The notes beneath the pieces were generated by a model. The model did no database searches. It was not told where the DNA came from and saw only the letters and a list, made by a program, of their open reading frames with translations. From positions 5,642,001 to 5,706,000 of the forward strand of contig NZ_AP022590.1 in NCBI RefSeq assembly GCF_010731775.1: DNA of 64,000 nucleotides. Reading direction: 5' to 3'. The stretch comes from Mycobacterium mantenii (GTDB lineage Bacteria; Actinomycetota; Actinomycetes; Mycobacteriales; Mycobacteriaceae). The position numbers and the translations under genes are program-made. Below, piece by piece: positions 18,591 to 27,777 of the stretch; position 1 is the stretch's first letter; every line of letters starts with the position of its first letter.

Positions 18591-19277
18591 GTGCGAATAC
18601 TGGTCGTTGACGACGATCGCGCGGTGCGCGAATCGCTGCGTAGGTCGTTGTCCTTCAACGGCTACTCCGTTGAGTTGGCCCATGACGGGGTCGAGGCCCT
18701 CGAGCTGATCGCCAGCGATCGCCCCGACGCGCTCGTCCTGGATGTGATGATGCCGCGCCTGGACGGCCTCGAGGTGTGTCGTCAGCTGCGCAGCACCGGT
18801 GACGACCTGCCGATCCTGGTGCTCACCGCGCGCGATTCGGTGTCCGAGCGGGTCGCCGGGCTCGACGCCGGCGCCGACGACTACCTGCCGAAGCCGTTCG
18901 CCCTGGAAGAGCTGTTGGCGCGGATGCGCGCGCTGCTGCGGCGCACCAAGCCCGACGACGACGCCGAATCGGTGCCGCTGACGTTCTCCGACCTGACGCT
19001 GGACCCGGTGACCCGCGAAGTCACCCGCGGGCAGCGCCGGATCAGCCTGACCCGCACCGAATTCGCGTTGCTGGAAATGCTGATCGCGAATCCGCGCCGG
19101 GTGCTCACCCGCAGCCGCATCCTCGAGGAGGTTTGGGGATTCGACTTTCCCACCTCGGGCAACGCGTTGGAGGTCTACGTGGGCTACCTGCGGCGCAAAA
19201 CCGAAGCGGATGGTGAGCCACGGCTGATCCACACCGTGCGCGGCGTGGGCTATGTCCTTCGGGAGACGCCACCGTGA
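18591..19277 (+). CDS. mprA: Response regulator MprA
   Basis: The 228-residue OmpR-family regulator starts at GTG. The receiver domain has the acidic pocket VVDDD, the phospho-acceptor Asp in [12 protein letters not shown], Thr/Ser in LTARDS and Lys in LPKPF. The winged-helix domain covers about 130-225 and ends [12 protein letters not shown]. MprA controls envelope-stress genes, sigB/sigE and pepD, and persistence traits. mprB follows after 16 bases. MprA-box repeats lie just upstream. Confidence 0.96.
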   Translation: MRILVVDDDRAVRESLRRSLSFNGYSVELAHDGVEALELIASDRPDALVLDVMMPRLDGLEVCRQLRSTGDDLPILVLTARDSVSERVAGLDAGADDYLPKPFALEELLARMRALLRRTKPDDDAESVPLTFSDLTLDPVTREVTRGQRRISLTRTEFALLEMLIANPRRVLTRSRILEEVWGFDFPTSGNALEVYVGYLRRKTEADGEPRLIHTVRGVGYVLRETPP

Positions 19278-19293
19278 CGATTCGGGTCCCCCG

Positions 19294-20862
19294 ATGATCC
19301 GGTTCTTCCGGCCTCCACGTCCACCGCTGCGCCCACCGTTGCGCGCGACGCCGTCGTTGTCGCTGCGGTGGCGCGTGATGCTGCTGGCGATGTCGATGGT
19401 GGCCATGGTCGTCGTATTGATGGCCTTCGCCGTCTACGCCGTGATTTCGGCCGCGCTGTACAGCGACATCGACAACCAGCTGCAAAGCCGGGCGCAACTG
19501 CTGATCGCGAGCGGGTCACTGGCCGCCGACCCCGGCAAGGCCATCGAAGGCACCGCCTATTCCGACGTCAACGCGATGCTGGTGAACCCGGGCCACGCGA
19601 TCTACACCGCCCAGCAGCCGGGGCAGACCCTGCCGGTCGGCGGGCCGGAAAAAGCGGTCATCCACGGTGATTTGTTCATGTCTCGGCGCACCGCCGGGGA
19701 TCAACGAATCCTTGCCGTGCACCTGCAGAACGGCACTTCGCTGCTGATCTCCAAGAGCCTCAAGCCCACCGAGGCGGTGATGAACAGGCTGCGCTGGGTG
19801 CTGCTGATCGTCGGTGGCGTGGGTGTGGCGGTCGCCGCAGTGGCGGGTGGCATGGTCACCAGGGCCGGTCTGCGCCCGGTAGCACGCCTGACCGAAGCGG
19901 CCGAGCGGGTGGCACGCACCGATGACTTGAGACCCATCCCAGTGTTCGGCAGCGACGAACTGGCCAGGCTCACCGAATCGTTCAACCTGATGCTGCGCGC
20001 GCTCGCGGAGTCCCGGGAGCGTCAGGCGCGGCTGGTCACCGACGCTGGGCATGAATTGCGCACCCCGTTGACGTCGCTGCGGACCAACGTCGAGCTGCTG
20101 ATGGCTGCGATGGAACCGGGAGCGCCGCGCCTGCCCGAGCAGGAGATGGTTGACCTGCGCGCGGACGTCGTCGCGCAGATCGAGGAATTGTCAACGCTGG
20201 TAGGCGATTTGGTGGACCTCACTCGTGACGATGCCGGCCAGGTGGTGCACGAGCCCGTCGACATGTCCGATGTCGTCGAACGCAGCCTGGAGCGAGTCAG
20301 GCGGCGGCGCAACGACATTCACTTCGAGGTCGACATGACGCCATGGCAGATGTACGGCGACGCCGCCGGGCTGTCACGCGCGGTTCTGAACCTGTTGGAC
20401 AACGCCGCCAAGTGGAGCCCACCCGGCGGCCGCGTCGGCGTCACGATGCGCCAGCTCGACCCGTCGCACGCGGAGCTGGTGATCGCCGATCACGGCCCCG
20501 GCATTCCGCCGCAGGAGCGCCGCCTGGTGTTCGAGCGGTTCTACCGCTCGACGACGGCACGGGCCATGCCCGGCTCCGGGCTCGGGCTGGCGATCGTCAA
20601 AAAGGTCGTGCTCAACCACGGGGGATTGCTGCGCGTCGAGGACACCGTTCCGGGAGGCCAGCCCCCGGGCACCTCCTTCTACGTGCTGCTGCCCGGCCGG
20701 CCCCTCCCCGCCTCGACGTACGCCGCGGCGGCCGCCGAGCCGCAAACCGACCAGCTAGACGCCGCGACCGACCCCACCCAGGGGGTGGCCCGCGATGAGG
20801 CGAACTCTCGGGAATCGGCGAACGTTATCTCAGTGGACTCTCAGTCCGCGCGGGCAAGGTAG
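19294..20862 (+). CDS. mprB: Sensor histidine kinase MprB
   Basis: The 522-residue kinase senses surface stress and phosphorylates MprA. The first membrane helix is at about residues 27-52, an extracytoplasmic domain follows to about 168, and a second helix is LRWVLLIVGGVGVAVAAVAG. HAMP comes next. The phospho-acceptor His is in AGHELRTPLTS, the N box is LNLLDNAAKWSPP, and the G boxes are DHGPGIP and GSGLGLAIVKKV. ATG 19294 is chosen because upstream frame is mprA overlap. The N-terminus has an extra Pro/Arg repeat relative to M. tuberculosis. The pepD MprA box lies inside its 3' end. Confidence 0.95.
   Translation: MIRFFRPPRPPLRPPLRATPSLSLRWRVMLLAMSMVAMVVVLMAFAVYAVISAALYSDIDNQLQSRAQLLIASGSLAADPGKAIEGTAYSDVNAMLVNPGHAIYTAQQPGQTLPVGGPEKAVIHGDLFMSRRTAGDQRILAVHLQNGTSLLISKSLKPTEAVMNRLRWVLLIVGGVGVAVAAVAGGMVTRAGLRPVARLTEAAERVARTDDLRPIPVFGSDELARLTESFNLMLRALAESRERQARLVTDAGHELRTPLTSLRTNVELLMAAMEPGAPRLPEQEMVDLRADVVAQIEELSTLVGDLVDLTRDDAGQVVHEPVDMSDVVERSLERVRRRRNDIHFEVDMTPWQMYGDAAGLSRAVLNLLDNAAKWSPPGGRVGVTMRQLDPSHAELVIADHGPGIPPQERRLVFERFYRSTTARAMPGSGLGLAIVKKVVLNHGGLLRVEDTVPGGQPPGTSFYVLLPGRPLPASTYAAAAAEPQTDQLDAATDPTQGVARDEANSRESANVISVDSQSARAR
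20828..20844 (+). promoter_or_regulatory. MprA-box-like direct repeat upstream of pepD
   Basis: TCTCAG at 20828-20833 and 20839-20844 has the same 11-base period as the site before mprA. It lies within the last codons of mprB, about 90 bases before pepD, so MprA control of the protease gene is likely. Confidence 0.65.
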
Positions 20863-20934
20863 GTCTGCAGCTACTGTTGAACCCAGCCGTCGACTTGCCC
20901 AAACACTGGAGATAAGGAAGAGCGACTTAGCGAC

Positions 20935-22446
20935 ATGACGAATGACCCGAGGTATTCGCCACCGCCGCAGCAGCCGGGATACCCCCCCGCGCCGAATCAG
21001 CCTGCGCACGTCCCGAGCCATGCGGGGCCCTCCGGCTATGCCCCGGGCCAACAGCCGTACAACCAGCAATATGACTGGCGCTATCGGTCGCAGCCCTCGC
21101 AGCCGTCCCAGTCGCCGACGACGCAGTTTCGTCCGCCCTACGAGCCCTTCAGCAACACCGGGCCGGGCCGGATCCCCGGGGGAACCGGCACGGGCCCGAT
21201 TCCCGGACGCACCGGCACGGGCCCGATGCCCGGCATGCCCGTCGCGCCGGAACCCCAAAAGCGTTCTCGCACAGGACTGTTGGTCATCGGTGCGTTGGCC
21301 ATCGCGGTGGTGTCGGCCGGCATCGGCGGCGCCGCGGCGACAGTCGTCGAGATCGGCACGCACCCGACGGGCAACGGCGCCGGGCGGGTCATCGGCGCAG
21401 CGCCCAGCGTCCCGGCCGCGAACATGCCACCGGGCAGCGTCGAAGGCGTCGCCTCCAAGGTGGTGCCCAGCGTCGTGATGCTCGAGACCGACATCGGGCG
21501 GCAGTCCGAAGAGGGCTCCGGCATCATCCTGTCCACCGACGGGCTCATCCTGACCAACAACCACGTGATCGCCGCCGCGGCGGGACCGGCCAAGGGTCCC
21601 GGAGGCCCTCCCGGTGCTCCGCCCGCGGCTCCCGCGCCCCCCGGCGCCCCCGGCGCCCCTGGCGGCGCCGGCGGCGCGACACCGAAGACGACGGTGACCT
21701 TCTCTGACGGTCGCACCGCACCGTTCACGGTGGTCGGCGCGGACCCCACCAGCGATATCGCCGTGATCCGGGTGCAGGGCATCTCCGGGCTCAATCCCAT
21801 CTCGCTGGGCTCCTCGTCGGACCTTCGGGTCGGCCAGCCGGTCGTCGCGATCGGGTCGCCGTTGGGTCTGTCGGGGACGGTGACCACCGGCATCGTCAGT
21901 GCGATGAACCGGCCGGTCTCCACCACCGGTGAGTCGGGCAACCAGAACACCGTGCTGGACGCGATTCAGACCGACGCAGCGATCAACCCCGGTAACTCCG
22001 GTGGCGCGCTGGTCAACATGAACGGCCAGCTGGTGGGCGTCAACTCGGCCATCGCCACCCTGGGCGCCGACTCGCCGGACGCCCAGAGCGGCTCGATCGG
22101 CCTGGGCTTCGCGATTCCGGTCGATCAGGCCAAGCGCATCGCCGACGAGCTGATCGCCACCGGCAAGGCCTCCCACGCATCGCTCGGCGTGCAGGTGACC
22201 AACGACAAGGGCACCCCCGGCGCGAAGGTTGTCGACGTCGTCGCGGGCGGCGCGGCGGCATCCGCCGGCGTTCCCAAGAACGTGGTCGTGACCAAAGTCG
22301 ACGATCGGCCGATCAACAGTGCCGACGCATTGGTCGCGGCCGTGCGCTCGAGGGCCCCCGGCGACAAGATAACGCTGACGTTCCAGGATGCCGCCGGTGG
22401 CGGCAGCCGGACCGTGCCGGTCACCCTCGGGAAGGCGGATCAGTAG
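20935..22446 (+). CDS. pepD: HtrA/DegP-like serine protease PepD
   Basis: The 503-residue membrane-anchored protease/chaperone handles misfolded envelope proteins and feeds back on MprAB/SigE. A Pro/Gln/Tyr-rich cytoplasmic tail (1-105) precedes one membrane helix (about 110-136). The trypsin-like domain has the triad His in LTNNHVI, Asp in PTSDIAVI and Ser in NPGNSGGAL. A PDZ domain ends the protein (from SLGVQVTND). A Gly/Pro/Ala-rich insert of roughly 25 residues sits after the His strand, absent from M. tuberculosis PepD as I recall it. moaB2 starts on the last base of the stop. Confidence 0.95.
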   Translation: MTNDPRYSPPPQQPGYPPAPNQPAHVPSHAGPSGYAPGQQPYNQQYDWRYRSQPSQPSQSPTTQFRPPYEPFSNTGPGRIPGGTGTGPIPGRTGTGPMPGMPVAPEPQKRSRTGLLVIGALAIAVVSAGIGGAAATVVEIGTHPTGNGAGRVIGAAPSVPAANMPPGSVEGVASKVVPSVVMLETDIGRQSEEGSGIILSTDGLILTNNHVIAAAAGPAKGPGGPPGAPPAAPAPPGAPGAPGGAGGATPKTTVTFSDGRTAPFTVVGADPTSDIAVIRVQGISGLNPISLGSSSDLRVGQPVVAIGSPLGLSGTVTTGIVSAMNRPVSTTGESGNQNTVLDAIQTDAAINPGNSGGALVNMNGQLVGVNSAIATLGADSPDAQSGSIGLGFAIPVDQAKRIADELIATGKASHASLGVQVTNDKGTPGAKVVDVVAGGAAASAGVPKNVVVTKVDDRPINSADALVAAVRSRAPGDKITLTFQDAAGGGSRTVPVTLGKADQ

Positions 22447-23003
22447 TGAGAGTGGACGAACCCTCGGCGACGGGATTGTCTGAGCTCGGATATACGGTTG
22501 CACCCATGGAAACGGGTGCGGAATTGGTAGTTGGCCGGGCTCTGGTTGTGGTGGTCGACGATCGCACCGCTCATGGGGACGAGGACCATAACGGCCCGCT
22601 GGTGACCGAGCTGCTGACCGAGGCCGGATTCGTCGTCGACGGTGTGGTCGCGGTCGCGGCCGACGAGATCGAGATCCGCAACGCGCTGAACACCGCGGTG
22701 ATCGGCGGGGTGGACCTGGTCGTCTCGGTCGGCGGGACGGGCGTCACCCCCCGCGACGTCACCCCGGAGGCCACCCGCGAGATCCTGGATCGCGAAATCC
22801 TCGGTATCGCAGAGGCCATCCGCGGCTCGGGATTGTCGGCGGGGATCATCGATGCCGGACTGTCACGCGGTCTGGCCGGGGTGTCCGGCAGCACGTTGGT
22901 GGTCAACCTGGCCGGCTCCCGCTATGCGGTGCGCGACGGGATGGCGACGCTGAATCCGTTGGCGGCCCAGATCATCGGGCAGTTGTCGAGCCTGGAGATT
23001 TAA
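22446..23003 (+). CDS. moaB2: MoaB/MogA-like molybdopterin-binding protein
   Basis: The 185-residue MPT-binding fold protein has the intact nucleotide/molybdopterin motif VSVGGTGVTPRD and a conserved helix STLVVNLAGS. The family adenylylates molybdopterin. The GTG shares one base with the pepD stop; an internal ATG at 22506 is a possible shorter start. Rv0984 belongs to the same locus. Co-transcription with mprAB-pepD is likely, though no functional link to stress is known. Confidence 0.9.
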   Translation: MRVDEPSATGLSELGYTVAPMETGAELVVGRALVVVVDDRTAHGDEDHNGPLVTELLTEAGFVVDGVVAVAADEIEIRNALNTAVIGGVDLVVSVGGTGVTPRDVTPEATREILDREILGIAEAIRGSGLSAGIIDAGLSRGLAGVSGSTLVVNLAGSRYAVRDGMATLNPLAAQIIGQLSSLEI

Positions 23004-23007
23004 CCCC

Positions 23008-23030
23008 CCGGGCCTGGCGATTGGGCCCGG
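23008..23030. terminator. Hairpin between convergent moaB2 and mscL
   Basis: CCGGGCC (23008-23014) pairs with GGCCCGG (23024-23030) across a 9-base loop. It sits between two convergent genes. There is no U-run, as is common in mycobacteria. Confidence 0.5.
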
Positions 23031-23062
23031 CTAGTGCGCCCGACGCGCAACTGAGGCGCGAG

Positions 23063-23521
23063 TTATTTCGATTCGGCTTCCGCGCGGGGGCCGTGCTCCG
23101 GTGGGGGCGTGGTGGTCACACCACCGTGTCTGCCCGACGAATCGCCATTGGTTTGCGCGAGCAGGTCGCGGATCTCCTTGAGCAGGACGACCTGCGCGTC
23201 GTCGGCCGGCTCCACCTCACCGCGTTTGCGCAGCGTGGTGTACGGCAGCACCACCACGAAGTAGACCACCGCGGCGATGATCACGAAGTTGATCGCGGCC
23301 GACAGGACGTTGTTCAGGTCGATGGCTTGACCGCCACCGATACCGATCCGCAGGATGCCGATGTTGGACTGCTGGTTGACACCGATGCGGTTGATCAACG
23401 GTTTGATGATGTTGTCCGTGAACTGCGTGACCAGGGCGGTGAAAGCGGTACCGATGACCACCGCAGTGGCCAGGTCGATGATGTTGCCCCGCGAGAGAAA
23501 CTCCTTGAACCCTTTGAGCAT
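23063..23521 (-). CDS. mscL: Large-conductance mechanosensitive channel
   Basis: The 152-residue protein has the MscL N-terminus [20 protein letters not shown], a gate helix [17 protein letters not shown], and a second helix [18 protein letters not shown] charged cytoplasmic helix and a disordered tail follow. It opens on hypo-osmotic shock as a pentamer. An AGAAAGG ribosome site precedes the ATG. It matches Rv0985c. Confidence 0.96.
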   Translation of the reverse strand: MLKGFKEFLSRGNIIDLATAVVIGTAFTALVTQFTDNIIKPLINRIGVNQQSNIGILRIGIGGGQAIDLNNVLSAAINFVIIAAVVYFVVVLPYTTLRKRGEVEPADDAQVVLLKEIRDLLAQTNGDSSGRHGGVTTTPPPEHGPRAEAESK

Positions 23522-23588
23522 TCGGGATGGCCTTTCTGGGACTGGACAGAGTTTGCTGTCGGCTGGCAGACCAACAACGGCCAGGCAC

Positions 23589-24257
23589 TCAGTGCAGGGT
23601 GAGCGTCACGGTCTGGCCCAGTGCCGACCCTGCCACCGTGTTCGCCACACGAGCCGGCAGCGCAACTAACACTACGCGGTCACCGTCGGTGGCTTGAATT
23701 TTTTCTTTGGCCGAGACCAGCACCACCACGGCGTCGGTGGCCACCACCTTGGGGGCGGCCCGGGAGCCGTCCGGTGAACTGCCGGCCGGCGCTGCCAGCA
23801 CGTCGACCACGTCACCGACCCGGACGAGGTCGAGCAGGGCGCCGTCCGCCAGATGCAGCGGCACGATCCGGGCCCCGGGCCCCGCCGTCGACTCCGCCAG
23901 CCGGCTACCCAGCAACCGGACGTCGGTCAGCACCTCGCCCCGCCTGGTCGGGCCGGCCAGCGTCAGACCCACCACGGCATTCAGCTCGGCTCGCGCCCCA
24001 TCGGGAATCGTTGCGGCCAAACGCTTTTCGATCCGAACATCGGCGAAAGTCAGCGCGGCGCCGGGCCGCAGGTCATGGTCGGCCACCACCACCTGCGCGT
24101 AGTCACCGGCGGGGTTGGAGCGCAGCGTCGCGATTCCGGCCAGCACGACGAGCCCGCCCGCAGCGATGCGACGTGCCAGCACGGTACGAGTCCAGTCCGG
24201 GCGCAACCACAGCGACAGGCGGCTCAACAGGCTTGGGTTCAGCGATGATTCGCCCAC
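23589..24257 (-). CDS. SAF/CpaB-like secreted or membrane-anchored protein (Rv0990c family)
   Basis: The protein has 222 residues. One N-terminal hydrophobic helix lies near residues 30-43 ([12 protein letters not shown]). The SAF domain follows ([19 protein letters not shown]), with the [11 protein letters not shown] segment typical of RcpC/CpaB pilus-assembly proteins. No pilus genes are nearby, so a Flp-pilus role is unsupported. A TACCGT hexamer 6 nt before the GTG suggests a leaderless transcript and supports this start. Confidence 0.8.
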   Translation of the reverse strand: MGESSLNPSLLSRLSLWLRPDWTRTVLARRIAAGGLVVLAGIATLRSNPAGDYAQVVVADHDLRPGAALTFADVRIEKRLAATIPDGARAELNAVVGLTLAGPTRRGEVLTDVRLLGSRLAESTAGPGARIVPLHLADGALLDLVRVGDVVDVLAAPAGSSPDGSRAAPKVVATDAVVVLVSAKEKIQATDGDRVVLVALPARVANTVAGSALGQTVTLTLH

Positions 24258-24263
24258 TCCGTA

Positions 24264-24269
24264 ACGGTA
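24264..24269 (-). promoter_or_regulatory. -10 hexamer TACCGT for the SAF-domain gene
   Basis: On the minus strand TACCGT is followed after 6 nt by the GTG at 24257, the leaderless spacing also seen at purN, galU and rsmI. Confidence 0.5.
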
Positions 24270-24322
24270 GGCGTAACCCGGTGTTCGGGCTGACGGCCGG
24301 CGGGGCCGGTGTGGATAACCGC

Positions 24323-24667
24323 TTAGTTGGTCGCGGCGGCGGTGGATGTGGTGGAGCTGCTGCTCGACTTGTCACCCGAGCTCGAGCTCGACTTCTCGCC
24401 CGAGCTGGACTTCTCGCTGGAGCTCGAGCCGTTCGCTCCCGACTCGCTCGACGAGGAGCCGTTGCTCGGGCTCGACGACTTCTTGCCGGACTCGCGGCTG
24501 TCGGTGCGGTAGAAGCCGCTGCCCTTGAACACCACGCCGACGGAGTTGAAGCGCTTGCGCAGCCGCCCGGAGCAGCGTTTGCAGGTGGTCAGCGCGTCGT
24601 CGGTGAAGGCCTGCACGATGTCGAAGCGATCCTCGCACTCGGTGCACTGATAGCTGTAAGTCGGCAC
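24323..24667 (-). CDS. FmdB-like zinc-ribbon redox-regulated chaperone Ruc
   Basis: The 114-residue protein has an N-terminal zinc ribbon with Cys8, Cys11, Cys29 and Cys32 (two CxxC pairs). From about residue 60 the tail is almost entirely Ser, Glu, Lys and Gly. M. tuberculosis Rv0991c (Ruc) is described as an oxidation-activated disordered chaperone that works with DnaK. The same order, next to 5-FTHF cyclo-ligase, supports orthology. The tail here shows repeated SSSSE/KSSS blocks. Confidence 0.88.
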   Translation of the reverse strand: MPTYSYQCTECEDRFDIVQAFTDDALTTCKRCSGRLRKRFNSVGVVFKGSGFYRTDSRESGKKSSSPSNGSSSSESGANGSSSSEKSSSGEKSSSSSGDKSSSSSTTSTAAATN

Positions 24668-24755
24668 AAAAACCTCCGGATGATTCCAAACCTGGTTAGC
24701 ACTCTAGCGTCTCAAGTGCTAGAACCGCCACGTGACATGTCTCATTCCCGATATG

Positions 24756-25355
24756 TCAGTGCGAAGCGAGATCGATCAACCCCTGCCGGGGGGTGAGCGC
24801 GTGGGTCATGTGGATGTCGTGCGGATCGGCCGGTAGTTCGTCGAGCACTTCAGCGTCGCGGACGACCGCGATCAGCCGCGCGTGGGGGTCGCGCCCGCCC
24901 AGCGAGCAGTCGTAGAAGCCCCGGCCGCGGCCCAGCCGGACCCCGCGGCGGTCCACGGCCAGCGCCGGCACCAGCACCACGCCGGCCTCCGTCAGAGCCG
25001 AGGCCGGCAGCCACGGCTGCGGCGGTTCGAGCAACCCCCACCGCGCGGTGGTCAGCGTGCCGGGCCGGTATTCGCCCCAGGACAGCGGCAACGGCGCGTT
25101 GTCGGCGGCGGTCCGCGCGACCGGCAGCAGCACTCGTCCGGCCCGCCGCAGCAGCGTGTTGAGCATCTCGATCGACCCCGGCTCGGTGCCCACCGGAACG
25201 TAGGCGCAGACCGTGGTCCCGCTGGTCACGACGCCGTCCAGGGCGTCCAGATGCTCACACACCTGCCGTGCCTCCGCGGCGCGAACGTCGTCGGCGACGC
25301 GGCGCCGGGCGGCGAGCAGCTGGTCGCGCAACGCGGCTTTGCTGGTGGTCGCCAT
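24756..25355 (-). CDS. 5-formyltetrahydrofolate cyclo-ligase
   Basis: The 199-residue enzyme converts 5-formyl-THF to 5,10-methenyl-THF with ATP. The key motif is VLVPALAVDRRGVRLGRGRGFYD, where the Gly-rich loop and Asp/Arg bind ATP and substrate. Length and position match Rv0992c. It is divergent from galU across 75 bases. Confidence 0.93.
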   Translation of the reverse strand: MATTSKAALRDQLLAARRRVADDVRAAEARQVCEHLDALDGVVTSGTTVCAYVPVGTEPGSIEMLNTLLRRAGRVLLPVARTAADNAPLPLSWGEYRPGTLTTARWGLLEPPQPWLPASALTEAGVVLVPALAVDRRGVRLGRGRGFYDCSLGGRDPHARLIAVVRDAEVLDELPADPHDIHMTHALTPRQGLIDLASH

Positions 25356-25417
25356 GCGTCAACCATGACAGCCAGGTCTTTCGCCGCGCCACACGACTCG
25401 GCGATGGGGATGCGGGT

Positions 25418-25423
25418 TATCGT
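25418..25423 (+). promoter_or_regulatory. -10 hexamer TATCGT for leaderless galU
   Basis: TATCGT is followed after 7 nt by the galU ATG at 25431, so the transcript probably begins at or next to the start codon. Confidence 0.55.
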
Positions 25424-25430
25424 GTGAACG

Positions 25431-26342
25431 ATGTCTTGCCCAAACGTGGTGGTGCCACGCACTGCAGTCGTGCCCGCCGCGGGTCTCGGTACCCGCTTCT
25501 TGCCGGCGACCAAAACGGTCCCCAAGGAGCTGTTGCCGGTTGTCGATACGCCCGGCATCGAGCTGGTCGCCGCCGAGGCGGCCGAGGCCGGTGCCGAGCG
25601 CCTGGTGATCATCACCTCGGAGGGCAAGGACGGCGTCGTCGCGCACTTCGTCGAAGACCTGGTGCTGGAAAGCACCTTGGAGGAGCGCGGCAAGACGGCG
25701 ATGCTCGACAAGGTTCGGCGCGCGCCGCAGCTGATCAAGGTTGAATCCGTCGTCCAGAGCGAGCCGCTGGGCCTGGGGCACGCGATCGGCTGCGTGGAGT
25801 CGCGGCTGGCCGACGACGAGGACTCCATCGCGGTGCTGCTGCCCGACGACCTGGTGCTGCCGACGGGGGTGCTGGGGACGATGTCGAAGGTGCGGGCGCA
25901 CTACGGCGGCACGGTGTTGTGCGCTATCGAGGTGACGCCCGAAGAGGTCAGCGCCTACGGCGTTTTCGACGTCGAGCCGATTCCCGACGATGACAACCCC
26001 GACGTGCTCAAGGTCAAGGGCATGGTGGAGAAGCCGAGGGCCGAGGACGCCCCGTCGCTGTTCGCGGCGGCCGGTCGTTACGTGCTCGACCGCGCCATCT
26101 TCGATGCGTTGCGCCGCATCGAGCGCGGGGCCGGCGGCGAAGTACAGCTCACCGACGGGATCGCGTTGCTGATCGCGGAGGGCCACCCGGTGCATGTGGT
26201 CGTGCATCGCGGATCTCGACACGACTTGGGAAATCCTGGCGGCTACCTCAAGGCTGCGGTTGACTTTGCATTGGATCGTGACGACTACGGCCCGGATTTG
26301 CGGCAATGGTTGGTGGCGCGATTGGGCCTGGCCGAGCAGTAG
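25431..26342 (+). CDS. galU: UTP-glucose-1-phosphate uridylyltransferase
   Basis: The 303-residue enzyme makes UDP-glucose for cell-wall and storage polysaccharides. The nucleotide-binding motif is AAGLGTRFLPATK with catalytic Lys in VPKELLPV. Further family marks are VVQSEPLGLGHAI, FAAAGRYVLD and GNPGGYLKAAVDFAL. It matches Rv0993 and begins the galU-glp-rimJ-sepX plus-strand block. Confidence 0.96.
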   Translation: MSCPNVVVPRTAVVPAAGLGTRFLPATKTVPKELLPVVDTPGIELVAAEAAEAGAERLVIITSEGKDGVVAHFVEDLVLESTLEERGKTAMLDKVRRAPQLIKVESVVQSEPLGLGHAIGCVESRLADDEDSIAVLLPDDLVLPTGVLGTMSKVRAHYGGTVLCAIEVTPEEVSAYGVFDVEPIPDDDNPDVLKVKGMVEKPRAEDAPSLFAAAGRYVLDRAIFDALRRIERGAGGEVQLTDGIALLIAEGHPVHVVVHRGSRHDLGNPGGYLKAAVDFALDRDDYGPDLRQWLVARLGLAEQ

Positions 26343-26400
26343 CCGGGCGAGAACCCGGCTGGCGGACGACGGCGAGCCGGCGGAACGCGTAGCGGTCCCG

Positions 26401-26417
26401 GGCGGGGATGCCCCGCC
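26401..26417. other. Short perfect hairpin downstream of galU
   Basis: GGCGGGG (26401-26407) pairs with CCCCGCC (26411-26417) around an ATG triloop. It lies in the 127-base gap between galU and the moeA-like gene and may attenuate or end galU transcripts. Confidence 0.4.
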
Positions 26418-26469
26418 TGCGCAGTGAGCGGGTCGCCCCACGCGCGGCCCGACGGCAGAGAGGCGCGCT

Positions 26470-27759
26470 GTGCGTTCGGTGGAAGAGCAGCAGGCCCGGA
26501 TCACCGCGGCCGCGGTGGCTCCGCGGCCGATACGTGTGGCGATCGCCGAGGCGCAGGGATTGCTGTGCGCCGAGGAAGTGGTCACCGAACGCCCGATGCC
26601 CGGCTTCGATCAGGCCGCGATCGATGGCTACGCGGTGCGCAGCGTCGACGTCCTCGGCGTCGGCGAGGTGGGCAGCGACAGTCTGCCCGCGCCGTTCGAC
26701 GAGTCGGGCGAGGGTGACGGGCGTGAGGGCCTGGTGCTGCCGGTGATGGGCATGGTCGAGGCCGGGTCGCGCACCCCCAGCCGGTTGCAGCCGCGCCAGG
26801 CCGTGCGCGTGCAAACCGGAGCCCCGCTGCCCACGCTGGCCGACGCGGTCCTGCCGATGCGGTGGACCGACGGCGGGACGCAGCGCGTGCGGATCCTGCG
26901 GGGTGCGCCGTCGGGCGCCTACGTGCGCCGCACCGGCGACGACGTGCAGCCAGGTGACGTGGCGGTGCGCTCCGGGACGGTGATCGGGGCGGCTCAGGTC
27001 GGGCTGCTGGCCGCGGTCGGGCGCGAACGAGTGCTGGTCCATCCGCGGCCGCGGGTGACGATCATGGCGCTGGGCGGCGAGCTGGTCGACATCTCGCGCA
27101 CCCCGGGCAACGGCCAGGTCTACGACGTCAACTCCTATGCGTTGGCGGCCGCGGCCCGGGATGCCGGTGCGGAGGTAAACCGCGTCGGGATCGTCGGCGG
27201 CGGGCCCCGGGAGCTCCGCGAGATCGTCGAGGGCCAGATCAATCGCGCCGAGATGATCGTGATCGCCGGCGCGGTCGGCGGCGCCGCGGCCGAGGCGGTG
27301 CGGCAGGTGCTTGCCGAGCTCGGGGAGATAGAGGTGGTGCGGGTCGCGATGCATCCGGGATCTATCCAGGGTTTCGGGCAGCTGGGCCGGGAGGGCGTTC
27401 CGACGTTCCTGTTGCCGGCCAACCCGGTGAGTGCGTTGGTGGTTTTCGAGGTGATGGTCCGCCCGCTGATCCGGTTGTCGCTGGGCAAGCGTCAGCCGAT
27501 GCGCCGCATCGTGCAGGCGCGCACGCTGTCGCCCATCACGTCGGTGGCCGGGCGCAAGGGCTTCCTGCGCGGCCAGCTGATGCGCGACCAGGAAAGCGGG
27601 GAGTATCTGGTGCAGGCGCTCGGTGGCGCCCCGGGCGCGTCGTCGCACCTGCTGGCCACTCTCGCAGAAGCGAACTGTCTGGTCGTGGTGCCCAGCGGTG
27701 CGGAGCAGATTCGCACCGGCGAAATCGTCGACGTCGCCTTCCTGGCCCAGCGCGGCTGA
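26470..27759 (+). CDS. moeA1: MoeA-like protein, probably the divisome protein Glp (Rv0994/MoeA1)
   Basis: The 429-residue protein has the gephyrin/MoeA architecture (PMPGFDQAAIDGYAVRS, domain III, C-terminal beta domain). The active-site motifs are altered: the usual STGDEL is MALGGELVD, the usual SGGVSVGDYD is IAGAVGGAAAE with no Asp, and KPGKP is HPGSI. Molybdate insertion is therefore doubtful. In Corynebacteriales the MoeA-like protein Glp binds FtsZ and its membrane receptor GlpR. GlpR/SepX is encoded two genes downstream here. AGAGAGG precedes the GTG. Confidence 0.88.
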   Translation: MRSVEEQQARITAAAVAPRPIRVAIAEAQGLLCAEEVVTERPMPGFDQAAIDGYAVRSVDVLGVGEVGSDSLPAPFDESGEGDGREGLVLPVMGMVEAGSRTPSRLQPRQAVRVQTGAPLPTLADAVLPMRWTDGGTQRVRILRGAPSGAYVRRTGDDVQPGDVAVRSGTVIGAAQVGLLAAVGRERVLVHPRPRVTIMALGGELVDISRTPGNGQVYDVNSYALAAAARDAGAEVNRVGIVGGGPRELREIVEGQINRAEMIVIAGAVGGAAAEAVRQVLAELGEIEVVRVAMHPGSIQGFGQLGREGVPTFLLPANPVSALVVFEVMVRPLIRLSLGKRQPMRRIVQARTLSPITSVAGRKGFLRGQLMRDQESGEYLVQALGGAPGASSHLLATLAEANCLVVVPSGAEQIRTGEIVDVAFLAQRG

Positions 27760-27777
27760 GCGAAACGACTGCACGCG

